Origin: CAJXZP01 sp963974475
GTDB taxonomy: Bacteria; Bacteroidota; Bacteroidia; Flavobacteriales_G; Salibacteraceae
Assembly: GCA_963974475.1 (NCBI GenBank)
Contig: CAXBCR010000008.1
Location: 54,389-118,388, forward strand
DNA length: 64,000 bases
Direction of reading: 5' to 3'
Positions 44,902 through 53,799 of the stretch are shown here, piece by piece. The notes beneath the pieces were generated by a model that ran no database searches, was not told the DNA's origin, and saw only the letters and a program-made list of their open reading frames with translations. How positions within the stretch are numbered: the first letter of the stretch is position 1; each line of letters starts with the position of its first letter. Position numbers and translations under genes: made by a program.

Positions 44902-45873
44902 TTAATTCTTTCGGTCAATCTTAGCACCTCTTGTATATCCTTCCTTTTTGTATTTTTCGATGAAGATTATTTTGGTTTCACTATTTCCGATTCCGTGACT
45001 CTGAACCCTAAAATGACCACGAACGCCAAATTCCCCTGTTCTAATCATTTTTGTGAAATAAGTGCTATCAATTATTTCAATATCATTTTTGGATGAATTT
45101 ATAAATTTCTCTCCATTCAATTTAATACGTCTTTGCTCTCCACTATCTATTCCGTGAATCACTTTAGTTTCTGTTTCGGTGTAATTATAAAATAGGATGA
45201 ATGACATTACATAATCATGAATTTTACCATACCAACTTCTTCCTTCTTGCTCACTATAATCCCACCCATAAACTTCATCATTGCTTGTTAATTCATATTT
45301 ATTTGTGGCTTGTGTTGTACCATCATTATAGATTGGAAGTATTAGTAATTCTCTATCTTCATCATTTCCCCATTTTTCTTCATTTTCCAAATCTTTTATT
45401 TTCTTCTCCCAAGTTGTGCCTTTAGGTGGTTTTACACCATTTTTAATGTGCTCTTGTAAGTCCTTCAATTGATACTCATTTGATATTGAATCGTGTTCAT
45501 CCATTGTAATCCAGCTGTATAAAATCGCATTAATAGGATAGTCCTTTGCTTCGTAATCTGGATAATCTTCAAGATGTGTAAAATATGGGTAAATAGTTTT
45601 TGGTAATAAAAGAAGACCAACAGTTGTTGGGGAGTTTTTTAGTAATTTTTTTGCCTTCACAAAATTTGAAGTATCAATTAATCTTTCGTGAATTGAATTA
45701 GAAATATAATTTATTTGAAGATTTTTACCTACAAAAAATGGAAGACTACTTAAAACTTCTTTTTGATTTTCCTTTTCAGATATTTGTCTATCTAAAAACT
45801 CTTGAATTTCACCAGTCAAGACATTGTTATTTACACAACTTAAAATCGGAATTTTTTCTTCTGTTAATTTCAT
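44902..45873 (-). CDS. Protein of unknown function (323 aa)
   Basis: It has no signal peptide and no membrane segment. The N-terminal third is helical and charged. A central region contains IYNDGTTQATNKYEL and EVYGWDYSEQEGRSWYGKIHDYVMSFILFYNYTE. The C-terminus has V-R-G-H-F-R-x-Q (residues ~290-300) and KIIFIEKYKKEGYTRGAKI, a motif combination I recall from phage-borne and accessory proteins, for which no activity is known to me. It starts 20-25 bp inside a CGTTACC boundary and is followed by repeat copy B, the arrangement expected of a gene cassette. Confidence 0.75.
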   Translation of the reverse strand: MKLTEEKIPILSCVNNNVLTGEIQEFLDRQISEKENQKEVLSSLPFFVGKNLQINYISNSIHERLIDTSNFVKAKKLLKNSPTTVGLLLLPKTIYPYFTHLEDYPDYEAKDYPINAILYSWITMDEHDSISNEYQLKDLQEHIKNGVKPPKGTTWEKKIKDLENEEKWGNDEDRELLILPIYNDGTTQATNKYELTSNDEVYGWDYSEQEGRSWYGKIHDYVMSFILFYNYTETETKVIHGIDSGEQRRIKLNGEKFINSSKNDIEIIDSTYFTKMIRTGEFGVRGHFRVQSHGIGNSETKIIFIEKYKKEGYTRGAKIDRKN

Positions 45874-45898
45874 TTTGTATTTTTTCGGAGAATTGCAG

Positions 45899-46024
45899 GT
45901 AACGCTCTGTATATGACGTGTTGGGCATTTTAAAACACCAAACTTTCAATTTACGACTCTGTTTATTTACACTCACAATATTCAACTTAACTACTACTTG
46001 TCCAATGACTTATATACAATGTTG
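45899..46024 (-). repeat. attC-like imperfect palindrome at the end of the methylase gene
   Basis: AACGCTCTGTATAT (45901-45914) and ATATACAATGTT (46012-46023) are imperfect inverse complements enclosing about 97 nt. The right arm overlaps the last codons of the methylase gene (stop at 45994), as attC left arms often do, and the left arm ends in GTAACG just before the next gene's start. Confidence 0.4.
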
Positions 46025-46905
46025 GCGGTAGTGTTACCTTTTCGATATTTAAAAAATAATGGGTTCCAATCCTTTATTTTAGGTTGTTTTATACTTTTGC
46101 TAAAAAACAATATTTCTTTTCCTTCCCTAATTTCATATGCAGTATGTTTAAAAGAAAATTCCTTTTTCTTACAATTAGAATATAATTTCTTAATCTGTGG
46201 AACATTATCGTATGAAACAATCCACTTGATATTTTGAATTGATTTTATTTTTTCGCTAACCATTTGATGATTTTCTTTTTCATAATGGTTCATATAAAGA
46301 GTGCTTGCTTTCAAATAGTATGGTGGGTCAAAGTAAAAAACAGTATTTTCATTGTCTGCTTCATTTTGAATTTTATCAATTAATTTAATAGCATCCTTTT
46401 TATAAAGGCGTATTTGTTTTTTATTTTTAGCAATTTTTTTTATTCTACCTATTAATTCCACTTTATTAAATCTACAATCCATAGGATAGTTACCTAATTG
46501 TTCAATACCGCCCATAACTCCTGCATTAATAATACCAGAGCGGTTTGTTCTATTTAAGTAAAAAGTCGAAAACCCTAATTCAAGCAAATCTGCTGATTTT
46601 TTGTTAAGTTGAATACCTTTTTGTTTTCGCCATTCTTCAATTGTCAATTCAGCATTTTCAATCATCTCGCACAATTGATTAGTTTTATTTAAAACAGAAT
46701 GCCAAAACGCATAAATAGATCTATCACGGTCATTTATAGTTATTTTCTCGACAAAACCTTCCATTAATAAAAACAAAGCAACTGATGCTCCGCCAGAATA
46801 AGGTTCTACATAGTGACCATTAATATTATTATCAATACAAATCTTTGCAATGAATGCAGAAAGTTTATTTTTCCCGCCTGGATATCTAAGTGGTGAATAA
46901 AACAT
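45994..46905 (-). CDS. DNA adenine methylase (Dam/D12 class)
   Basis: The 303-aa protein has the D12-class N6-adenine methyltransferase landmarks: SPLRYPGGKNKL (motif X), VEPYSGGASVAL (motif I, SAM), INDRDRSIYAFW, FSTFYLNRTNRSGI and the catalytic DPPYY (motif IV) near residue 200. It would methylate adenine in a short palindrome. It starts by a 1-nt-overlapping TAATG with the stop of the ParB-domain gene, so the two are translationally coupled. No restriction endonuclease is present; the partner is the ParB-domain protein, suggesting an unusual methylation-linked module. Confidence 0.92.
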   Translation of the reverse strand: MFYSPLRYPGGKNKLSAFIAKICIDNNINGHYVEPYSGGASVALFLLMEGFVEKITINDRDRSIYAFWHSVLNKTNQLCEMIENAELTIEEWRKQKGIQLNKKSADLLELGFSTFYLNRTNRSGIINAGVMGGIEQLGNYPMDCRFNKVELIGRIKKIAKNKKQIRLYKKDAIKLIDKIQNEADNENTVFYFDPPYYLKASTLYMNHYEKENHQMVSEKIKSIQNIKWIVSYDNVPQIKKLYSNCKKKEFSFKHTAYEIREGKEILFFSKSIKQPKIKDWNPLFFKYRKGNTTANIVYKSLDK

Positions 46906-48428
46906 TATTTTTTTTCTCTAATATCTAATAATACATTAAACAACGGAAAAAGAAAATCCCAAAAGCCATTTAACATTTGTTTATTTAAGTAATGAGTATC
47001 TTTTTCGTGAACATATCCATTTAATACATCTAAGGAATATTGATTACTTGGGTCAATTAATCTACTCGAAACAATTTTCGCCTTCCCATTTAAATGATTT
47101 TGTTTAAGATATTCAATTCGTTTTTTTAATGCAATGTTTTTTAAATCGTCTTTATAGTGCGTCTTTATTGCATTCGCAATTCCTTCTGTTTCAATATAAT
47201 TTAACACTGATAAATCTAAAAATACTCTCAAAGATGCAGACACTACATTTGTATACTTCAAAGAAATTATTTTAAACTCATTAAACAAACCAGTTAATCT
47301 ATAATTACTCGTATTTATTGTATAAATTGGTAATACTATTTTATTTCTATTTGGGTTCTCTTTTAAGTGTTGAATTGTATTTGTTTGACTTGGTGGTGGC
47401 GTAACAACAGGAACTGTATTAGTTTGTTGATTTTGATTGTCATTTGTTGAATTACTATCCGAAGTTGTGTTGTGCTTTCCATCAGTATCTTTTTTTACAC
47501 TTGATGTATCATTTTTATTTTCATCATCAACTAAAGCAACTTTCGGTAGGCTTTCTAATACATCATTTAAGTTCTCTAATGTTAATCGAGTATTTATTTT
47601 ATCATCGTCACCTAATATTCGCTTAATAAGTTCTGCAAAAGCATTATAAAAACTTGATTTATCAGATATAATTTTAACATCTATACCATTATATTCTACG
47701 CCCCATTTTGCTTTCACAATTGAAAAATTGAAGAAACGTTCTAAAATTGTAATAGGAAAACGATATGAATTTGCTAATTCAAATTCACTTTCAGATAGTT
47801 TAGATTTAACTTCATCAAGTTTTACAAAATCCTTTATCTTTAAAATTCTAAAAAATCCCTCTAATTCACTTTTGCTAAGTTTTGTAATTGAAATAATTTT
47901 TTCAATATTTCCTTTATGCTTTTCATATAAAGTAACAATCCATCGTTGTTGTTGAACTCTTGACCATTTCCTTTGTAGTGAAGAAGAACTATTTCTCTGA
48001 TTTATATACCATTCTGCATCTTCAAATGATGGGGCAACATTAACGGGAATTTTTTCAATTTCAGTTAAATTCATTTTATCAGATGCTTTTCTAATAAAAC
48101 TCCTAATTGATTTAGGCGCTTTTTGTGGTTCTCGCAATAATTTTAAAGCGACTAATCTTCTATTTCCTTCTGCAACATAATACTTATTATTATCTTCATC
48201 TTTCCATACAACAACGGGGTCAGCAGGAATAAAACCATCTTCAGATATTGAAGTAATTAATTCATAAAAGTCTTTTTTGTCAGCAGGTTCATATGTTAAA
48301 TCTTCTGCAAAATCTTTTAGGGTTAAATGTGTATCTTCTGGATTTAACCGTGGATTTTCTGGCCACAACCGTAATTGGTCAACCGACCTTGGTGTTTTTG
48401 TAATTAACCATTCAAATGTTTTACTCAT
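46905..48428 (-). CDS. ParB/Srx-domain protein with C-terminal HEPN-like helical region
   Basis: The 507-aa protein has an N-terminal ParB/sulfiredoxin-like domain (about 15-130): LRLWPENPRLNP (the NPR box) and YYVAEGNRRLVALKLL (the GxRR box), which in ParB proteins bind and hydrolyse CTP and in others cut DNA or modify substrates. Residues 155-240 look helix-turn-helix-rich. A low-complexity Asn/Thr/Ser/Gln linker occupies about 310-365. The last 140 residues are helical, with LDVLNGYVHEKDTHYLNKQM then LNGFWDFLFPLF, recalling HEPN/Abi-type RNase ends (N-x-x-V-H). It is upstream of, and overlapping, the adenine methylase gene. Confidence 0.8.
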   Translation of the reverse strand: MSKTFEWLITKTPRSVDQLRLWPENPRLNPEDTHLTLKDFAEDLTYEPADKKDFYELITSISEDGFIPADPVVVWKDEDNNKYYVAEGNRRLVALKLLREPQKAPKSIRSFIRKASDKMNLTEIEKIPVNVAPSFEDAEWYINQRNSSSSLQRKWSRVQQQRWIVTLYEKHKGNIEKIISITKLSKSELEGFFRILKIKDFVKLDEVKSKLSESEFELANSYRFPITILERFFNFSIVKAKWGVEYNGIDVKIISDKSSFYNAFAELIKRILGDDDKINTRLTLENLNDVLESLPKVALVDDENKNDTSSVKKDTDGKHNTTSDSNSTNDNQNQQTNTVPVVTPPPSQTNTIQHLKENPNRNKIVLPIYTINTSNYRLTGLFNEFKIISLKYTNVVSASLRVFLDLSVLNYIETEGIANAIKTHYKDDLKNIALKKRIEYLKQNHLNGKAKIVSSRLIDPSNQYSLDVLNGYVHEKDTHYLNKQMLNGFWDFLFPLFNVLLDIREKK

Positions 48429-48918
48429 AATTATCTTACCTTTTATACTTATTTTCTTCTGTTTACTGCAATTACCGCTAACATGCGGCTATACGTAATA
48501 TTACATATTTCCACGTTATACCTGTTTTTCTAATTTATTAATTCAGTTTAACTTTTTTTCTATCGCTTTACTACACTTTACGTCAACACACATCAACGTT
48601 TCAGCAGTTTCAAAACCCTCAAAAAACCAACAGAATCAAAAGCCCTAACCCTTTGTTGTCGTTTAATATTGGTTATTTTACTTGTCATTTTTTGGTTGCT
48701 TGGAGTTGTTTTATTTATGCATGCAATTTACCATTTTTCTCCTTTACCCCAATTATTTAAGCGCATTCTTTTGGAGGTTGATTTCTTTAGGATTGGCCGT
48801 GAGGCTAGCGCTTGCCATTTTAGGGTTATACTCATGGGTTGATGTCAATTAACTACTAGCGGGGGGCGGCACAATCTATTTTAAATTGCGGCTGTGCGGT
48901 GGGTTACAAACAAAAAAT
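48429..48918. other. Gap of about 490 bp at the right boundary of the accessory block
   Basis: It contains a CCGC-ATGTTA-GCGG hairpin (minus strand, near 48468-48488) close to the start of the ParB-domain gene, with the motif GTTAGCGGTAATTGC. Near 48871-48899 an imperfect pair (GGCACAAT/ATTGCGGCTGTGC) occurs. In between, a plus-strand frame of 41 codons (48719-48844) ends in a SACHFRV-like stretch; I see no support for a gene. I read it as the edge of the array. Confidence 0.4.
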
Positions 48919-48950
48919 GGGCATAGGGTCCTTTGCGGATTCCTATGCCC
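48919..48950 (-). terminator. Probable terminator of the oxidoreductase gene
   Basis: GGGCATAGG (48919-48927) and CCTATGCCC (48942-48950) form a 9-bp stem with a 14-nt loop. On the minus strand the stem is followed by ATTTTTTG. It lies 38 bp after the stop codon at 48989. Confidence 0.75.
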
Positions 48951-48988
48951 AAATGGCTTGAGGTTCATGTAATTCCTTACCTAATTCA

Positions 48989-49978
48989 TTAATGGTCTAT
49001 AACAACCTTTCCCATTCCTTTTCCGCTTTCTAAGCGGGCATGTGCTAACCCAGACTCTGCTAAGGTGTAATGGTTTTCGTCCAAAACAGGCTTTAAGTTT
49101 CCTGATTCCACAATTTTAGCGATGTTTTGAAGTATTTCGCCATGTTGTTTGCGCTTGTGGTGGTGCAGCATGGGTATGAGCATAAACACTACGTGCAATG
49201 ACAACCCTTTGAAATGTGCGGTGCTTAAATCTAATTCGCACATAGAAACCGTTGTGGCTACTTGTCCGTTTAGAGCGGCTGCTTCAAAAGAGTGGGTAAG
49301 GTTGGCGCCTCCTACCGAATCAAACACTACATCAAAGCCCTGGTTGTTGGTGTATTTTTTTACGTAATCGGCTACCGTTTCGGTTTTGTAATTAATTCCG
49401 GTGGCTCCCAATTTTTCAATTAGTTGAATTTGGGGTGCTCCACCTCCGGTAGAAAATACTTCTGCACCAAAATATTTAGCTAATTGAATGGCTACGTGCC
49501 CTACGCCACCTGAGCCGCCATGCACTAATACTTTTTGCCCTTTGGTAATGTGGGCGCGTTTTAAGCCTTCGTAGGCGGTAATACCTACCAATGGCAAGGC
49601 TGCGGCCTCACGCATACTCAAATTTTTGGGTTTCAAGGCAATTAATTGGCTATCGGCAATCATGTATTCGGCTAATGAACCGGGCAAATCGACTAAACCA
49701 CCGGCACAGCCATACACCTCATCACCTACCTTAAAATTGGTAACCTCATCCCCTACTTCTTCTACCGTTCCGGCAAAATCCATCCCCAACAGTGCGGGTG
49801 TGTCTGGCGATAAAGGCAAGTCTTTTCCCATTTTGCGAATCATGGTGTCTACCATATTCACACTAGATGCCGCCACTTTCACTAATACGTGCCCTTTTAC
49901 TACCGTTGGTTTGGCAATTTCGCTGGCTACAAACGTTGCGTTTTCGCCATATTCTTTAATCAACATTGCTTTCATCAT
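48989..49978 (-). CDS. Zinc-independent quinone oxidoreductase / alcohol dehydrogenase-like (MDR family)
   Basis: The 329-aa protein has the MDR layout: GroES-like N-terminal domain (TPALLGMDFAGTVEEVGDEVTNFKVGDEV), then a Rossmann domain with VLVHGGSGGVGHVAIQLAKYFGA (NADPH motif GGVG-type) and VVFDSVGG. No catalytic-zinc Cys/His pattern is present, matching the QOR/crotonase-side enoyl-reductase type. It probably reduces quinones or alpha,beta-unsaturated carbonyls with NADPH. It diverges from an HxlR regulator gene with an 85-bp shared control region containing palindromes, a classic target-regulator arrangement for reactive electrophile sensing. Confidence 0.92.
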   Translation of the reverse strand: MMKAMLIKEYGENATFVASEIAKPTVVKGHVLVKVAASSVNMVDTMIRKMGKDLPLSPDTPALLGMDFAGTVEEVGDEVTNFKVGDEVYGCAGGLVDLPGSLAEYMIADSQLIALKPKNLSMREAAALPLVGITAYEGLKRAHITKGQKVLVHGGSGGVGHVAIQLAKYFGAEVFSTGGGAPQIQLIEKLGATGINYKTETVADYVKKYTNNQGFDVVFDSVGGANLTHSFEAAALNGQVATTVSMCELDLSTAHFKGLSLHVVFMLIPMLHHHKRKQHGEILQNIAKIVESGNLKPVLDENHYTLAESGLAHARLESGKGMGKVVIDH

Positions 49979-49992
49979 TCTTAATTTTAAAT

Positions 49993-50043
49993 AACTATAC
50001 TTTTTATAGTTGCAAAACTATATATAGTGTATTAGCTTTGCAA
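49993..50043. promoter_or_regulatory. Interlocked divergent promoters and operators between the oxidoreductase and hxlR genes
   Basis: Plus direction: TTG (50010-50012), 20-bp spacer, TAGCTTTG (50033-50040), for the HxlR gene. Minus direction: TTG (50043-50041), 20-bp spacer, TAGTTTTG (50020-50013), for the oxidoreductase. Each promoter's -33 element abuts the other's -7 box. Two dyads overlie them: AACTATA-N5-TATAGTT (49993-50011) and ACTATATATAGT (50017-50028). Only one RNA polymerase could occupy the region at a time, and a regulator bound to either dyad would affect both. Confidence 0.75.
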
Positions 50044-50063
50044 TAACGGTCAAAAAGGATAGT

Positions 50064-50426
50064 ATGAAAAAAGAAACGGAATTGGTCAAAAAAAATATTT
50101 TCAATGGCCAGGAATACCCATGCTGCGCCAGTTTAACGATGGGCGTGATTGGAGGAAAATGGAAAACGGTTATTTTATTTCATTTAATACCCGGCAAACT
50201 GCGCTACAACGAATTGCGAAAAACCATGCCTACCGTAACCGAACGGACCTTGAGTTTGCAACTCAAAAAACTAGAGGACGATGGCATTATAAAAAGAACC
50301 GTGCATTACAGTAAGCCCCCGCTAAAAGTAGAATATGCGCTCACTCCGCTGGGCCAAACCCTTATTCCGGTCATAGAGTCCATTGCCAATTGGGGGCATG
50401 AGGTAGTGAATGGAAATGCAAATTAG
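50064..50426 (+). CDS. HxlR-family transcriptional regulator
   Basis: The 120-aa winged-helix protein has the conserved HxlR start: YPCCASLTMGVIGGKWKTVILFHL (Cys pair at residues 19-20, the sensing position of redox/electrophile HxlR members), RYNELRKTMPTVTERTLSLQLK (recognition helix) and VEYALTPLGQTL. It binds palindromes as a dimer. The divergent oxidoreductase and the dyads between them make that gene the probable target, with autoregulation (inference). Confidence 0.93.
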   Translation: MKKETELVKKNIFNGQEYPCCASLTMGVIGGKWKTVILFHLIPGKLRYNELRKTMPTVTERTLSLQLKKLEDDGIIKRTVHYSKPPLKVEYALTPLGQTLIPVIESIANWGHEVVNGNAN

Positions 50427-50496
50427 AAAGGCTGTATATTAGGAATTGGCTACCTTAATACCTAATTAATAATCTGTTGCAACGTTATTGAAATTT

Positions 50497-53400
50497 TTAA
50501 TGGTCCGATAATTTGCTGTTTATCAAACTTAATAGTTCCGTTTTTTTAATCGGTTTAGAAATATAGTCATTGCACCCAGCGCTTAGGGCTTTTTCTCTAT
50601 CTCCTTGCATGCCATAAGCGGTTTGGGCTATAATAATTACCTCTTTGTTAAACTCGCGTATTTTGCGAGTAGCTTCCAATCCATCCATTTCGGGCATTAG
50701 CACATCCATTAAAATGACGTCAATATCAGGATTTTTTTGACACGCTGACACTGCTTCAATTCCAGTTCTTACATTAACAATTTCATCGGCTAACTCACTT
50801 ACATATATTGAAATAAGTTGTTCGGAAGCCTCATCGTCTTCTGCAATTAGCATTTTCAACTTCTTTTCGTGAGCGGGTTGATTTGACTTTTCTATTTCGC
50901 TATTCTTTTTATTCTCATTTAGCTTTTCTGCATCCAAAGGCAACGTGAAATAAAAGCTACTTCCTTTACCTTCTTGCGATTCTACCCAAATCTCACCGCC
51001 CAACATTTTAACGTAAGCCGAACTAATAGATAGTCCAAGACCTGCACCCTGATACGCCATAGCATCTTCAATATCTGCTTGAATAAAACGTTCAAAAATG
51101 GCGTTTTGTCGATTTTTTGGGATGCCAATTCCCGTATCTTTTATATAAAATTCAAAGAATTCGTTTTTGATTTGGTAGCCGAATTCCAACGAGCCTTCTG
51201 AGGTGAATTTAATCGCATTTTTAACCAAGTTAGTAAGTACTGCATATACCTTTTCTCGGTCCGTTTTTAGGTAAGCTTCTATGGCAGGTAAAGGAGTATT
51301 AAATGAAAATTTTAATCCCTTCCGTTCGACCTCAGGTTTAAAAAAGTTGTAAATAAATTCTATTTGCTCATTAATATTTGAATTAATCAAATGCACTTGC
51401 ATTAATCCCGATTCAATTTTTGAAATGCTAATTATATCATTGATAATATTGAGCATTCGGTCACCACTTTTTTGAATTACTGAGATATACTTACGTTGGT
51501 CTTCACCTGATAGGTTAGGTTTTTTCAATAATTCAGAAAAACCTAAAATCCCATTCATTGGAGTTCGAATCTCATGACTCATATTTGATAAAAAAGCCGA
51601 TTTAAGTCGGTCACTTTCTTCCGCTTTTTCCTTGGCGTTAATTAATTCATTTTCCATCAGTTTCCTATCAGAAATATCTACATGAGTACCAATCATCCGA
51701 GTTGGAATTCCGTTTTCATCAAACACCATTTCTGCACGCGATAGAATATCAATGAATTGCCCGTTTTTATGTTTCATTTTAAATTCCAATTCAAACCGGT
51801 CGCGTTTCTTTTCTATTACTTCTTTTTGCATTTTCCATGATCTCTCTGCATCTATTGGGTTAATTAATTTCTCCCACACAGCGAAGTCATTTGGTAACTC
51901 ATGGTCTTTGTAACCCAACATATTTTTCCATCCTGGTGAATAATAAATTTCGTTGGTTAAAAGGTTCCAATCATACAAACCATCTTTAGCGGCAGTCATG
52001 GCTAGTTCAAATCGTTCTTCGCTTTCTTTTAACAACTTCTCAGCCGCTCGTTGTTTGGTAATATCGGTTGTAGTACTAACTAGAACAAACCCCTTCCTTG
52101 TTTTAACCGTTTTAATTATTCCTTGAATAATTATTTTATTTCCATCGGGCTGAACATATTCACGTTCCATGACCTTACCTGTAAACGCTGATTTTCCAGT
52201 ACGTAACAGGTCATTGATCATGTTTTTATATTGTTTTCTAGCCTTATCTGTTCTAGCTTCTTCCGGTAGCAGGAGTATTTGAACATCCCAAATATTTTTA
52301 TTGATAATTTGTGCAGGGCTAAAACCTGTGATTTCCTCCATCGCATTATTCCAAATAATTACCTTTCCATTTTCATCCGTAATGGAGGTCCCTTCTATGG
52401 ATTGGTTAATTATGTTGTTAAATCTTTCCTCGCTTTCAATTAATTCTTCTTCTGCCCGTTTACGCTCAGAAATATTAGGGGTGGCCAATAGTGCTCTAAC
52501 TATACCCGGTTTTGGTCTATCTATTTTAAGAGATAGGGAAATGTGAATTAAATCACCTTCCAACGTTTTTACCTCGGCTTCACTTTCAAATTTTTCCTTT
52601 CCTTCCGCTAGGGCTAGCATTTCTTTTTTAAATACAACTATAGAGTTTTTTGAAAATGTTTTAGGTAGATTTTCAATTAAGTGGTTTCTACTTTTTGCCC
52701 GATGTAGTTTTAGTGCCGCTTGATTCACATTAAGTACCTTAATCATTTCGGCACATTTTATTAATTCATTTGGGTTGTTTTCAAAATAGCTTTCTAAATC
52801 TGTACACCCCTTCTTTTTTACCTCCCTTATATAAGAATCTAATTCTGTAATATCCTCTTCCCATAAAGGAACAGGTGAATCTTCAAATAGGGATTCATAT
52901 TTCTTATTAGTTAAAGAAATATCCTTCTCCACTGCTTTTCGTTTGGTAATATCCTGAAATATACCGGTTAACTTTGTGGGTTTCCCTTCCACCTGAGTCA
53001 CCTCACAGGTAGTTCGAACATTTATTAGCCGCCCTTTGGTGGTAAGAGTTTCTAGTTCTAAATAATAGCCTACACCGTCCTTAATTGCAAGCTCCAAGGC
53101 TTTGGAGATTATGTTACGGGATTCTGGTAAGAAATAATTTACCCCTGCGTCTACTGTAGGGTTAAATTCCTCGGGAGTTGTTTCATGAATACGATAGGTT
53201 TCGGCCGTCCAAAAAAGATGGTTGGTGGCAACATCTAGTTCCCATCCTCCAACTTTTGCAATGGACTGCGAAGCATTGAGTAAATGACTGTTTTGATTTA
53301 ATTCTGCTTCAGTCTTTTTTTGTTCCGTGACGTCATGAATTATTCCTACTAAGTACTTTTCATTTTTATCATCAATGAAGCGTGTTTTTATCGTCCTAAT

Positions 53401-53799
53401 TACCTTGGTTTCTCCTCCTCTTAAGGTAAGAGATTCTATCTGATTATTTTCAATACCATCGGCTAAAACCTGTTTATCTATTTTTAAAAAGTTTTCTCGC
53501 TCCTTTTCAGAAACGTCATCAGCAAGCGTTTTTCCAATTATTTCATCGCGAGATAAATCAAATACAGTGCAAAAGGCATCATTTACCAATAAAAGCCTGC
53601 TGTGCTCATCCTTTACAAAAATGGGATCACCAATATTGTCAAAAATATTATCTAGATGATTTATATTCAGTTTTAAATTTTCTTCGCTTTCTGCTAATTT
53701 AATCTCTATACCACTTTCAACCTTGGGGTGTTGCAATTTTTGCAGTGCCTTAATCTCAGCTATTAATTCCGTTTTTGATAATTTCTCCAGGTCTTTCAT
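50497..53799 (-). CDS. Multi-PAS hybrid sensor histidine kinase
   Basis: The 1100-aa protein has no membrane segments. It starts with a short coiled coil (1-45), then PAS domains at roughly 45-160, 165-285 (PAS_3, GGWELDVATNHLFWTAETY), 290-425, 430-560 and 565-690 (PAS_3, YDWNLLTNEIYYSPGWKNMLG). HisKA (MSHEIRTPMNGILGFSELL, about 720) follows, then HATPase_c (LTNLVKNAIKFTSEG, DTGIGIPKNR, GAGLGLSISSAYVKML) and a receiver (IAEDDEASEQL, LMDVLMPEMDG). It is a soluble integrator of several cues with an internal receiver, feeding an unknown Hpt. No adjacent partner. It is the longest of four kinases in the window. Confidence 0.93.
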   Translation of the reverse strand: MKDLEKLSKTELIAEIKALQKLQHPKVESGIEIKLAESEENLKLNINHLDNIFDNIGDPIFVKDEHSRLLLVNDAFCTVFDLSRDEIIGKTLADDVSEKERENFLKIDKQVLADGIENNQIESLTLRGGETKVIRTIKTRFIDDKNEKYLVGIIHDVTEQKKTEAELNQNSHLLNASQSIAKVGGWELDVATNHLFWTAETYRIHETTPEEFNPTVDAGVNYFLPESRNIISKALELAIKDGVGYYLELETLTTKGRLINVRTTCEVTQVEGKPTKLTGIFQDITKRKAVEKDISLTNKKYESLFEDSPVPLWEEDITELDSYIREVKKKGCTDLESYFENNPNELIKCAEMIKVLNVNQAALKLHRAKSRNHLIENLPKTFSKNSIVVFKKEMLALAEGKEKFESEAEVKTLEGDLIHISLSLKIDRPKPGIVRALLATPNISERKRAEEELIESEERFNNIINQSIEGTSITDENGKVIIWNNAMEEITGFSPAQIINKNIWDVQILLLPEEARTDKARKQYKNMINDLLRTGKSAFTGKVMEREYVQPDGNKIIIQGIIKTVKTRKGFVLVSTTTDITKQRAAEKLLKESEERFELAMTAAKDGLYDWNLLTNEIYYSPGWKNMLGYKDHELPNDFAVWEKLINPIDAERSWKMQKEVIEKKRDRFELEFKMKHKNGQFIDILSRAEMVFDENGIPTRMIGTHVDISDRKLMENELINAKEKAEESDRLKSAFLSNMSHEIRTPMNGILGFSELLKKPNLSGEDQRKYISVIQKSGDRMLNIINDIISISKIESGLMQVHLINSNINEQIEFIYNFFKPEVERKGLKFSFNTPLPAIEAYLKTDREKVYAVLTNLVKNAIKFTSEGSLEFGYQIKNEFFEFYIKDTGIGIPKNRQNAIFERFIQADIEDAMAYQGAGLGLSISSAYVKMLGGEIWVESQEGKGSSFYFTLPLDAEKLNENKKNSEIEKSNQPAHEKKLKMLIAEDDEASEQLISIYVSELADEIVNVRTGIEAVSACQKNPDIDVILMDVLMPEMDGLEATRKIREFNKEVIIIAQTAYGMQGDREKALSAGCNDYISKPIKKTELLSLINSKLSDH

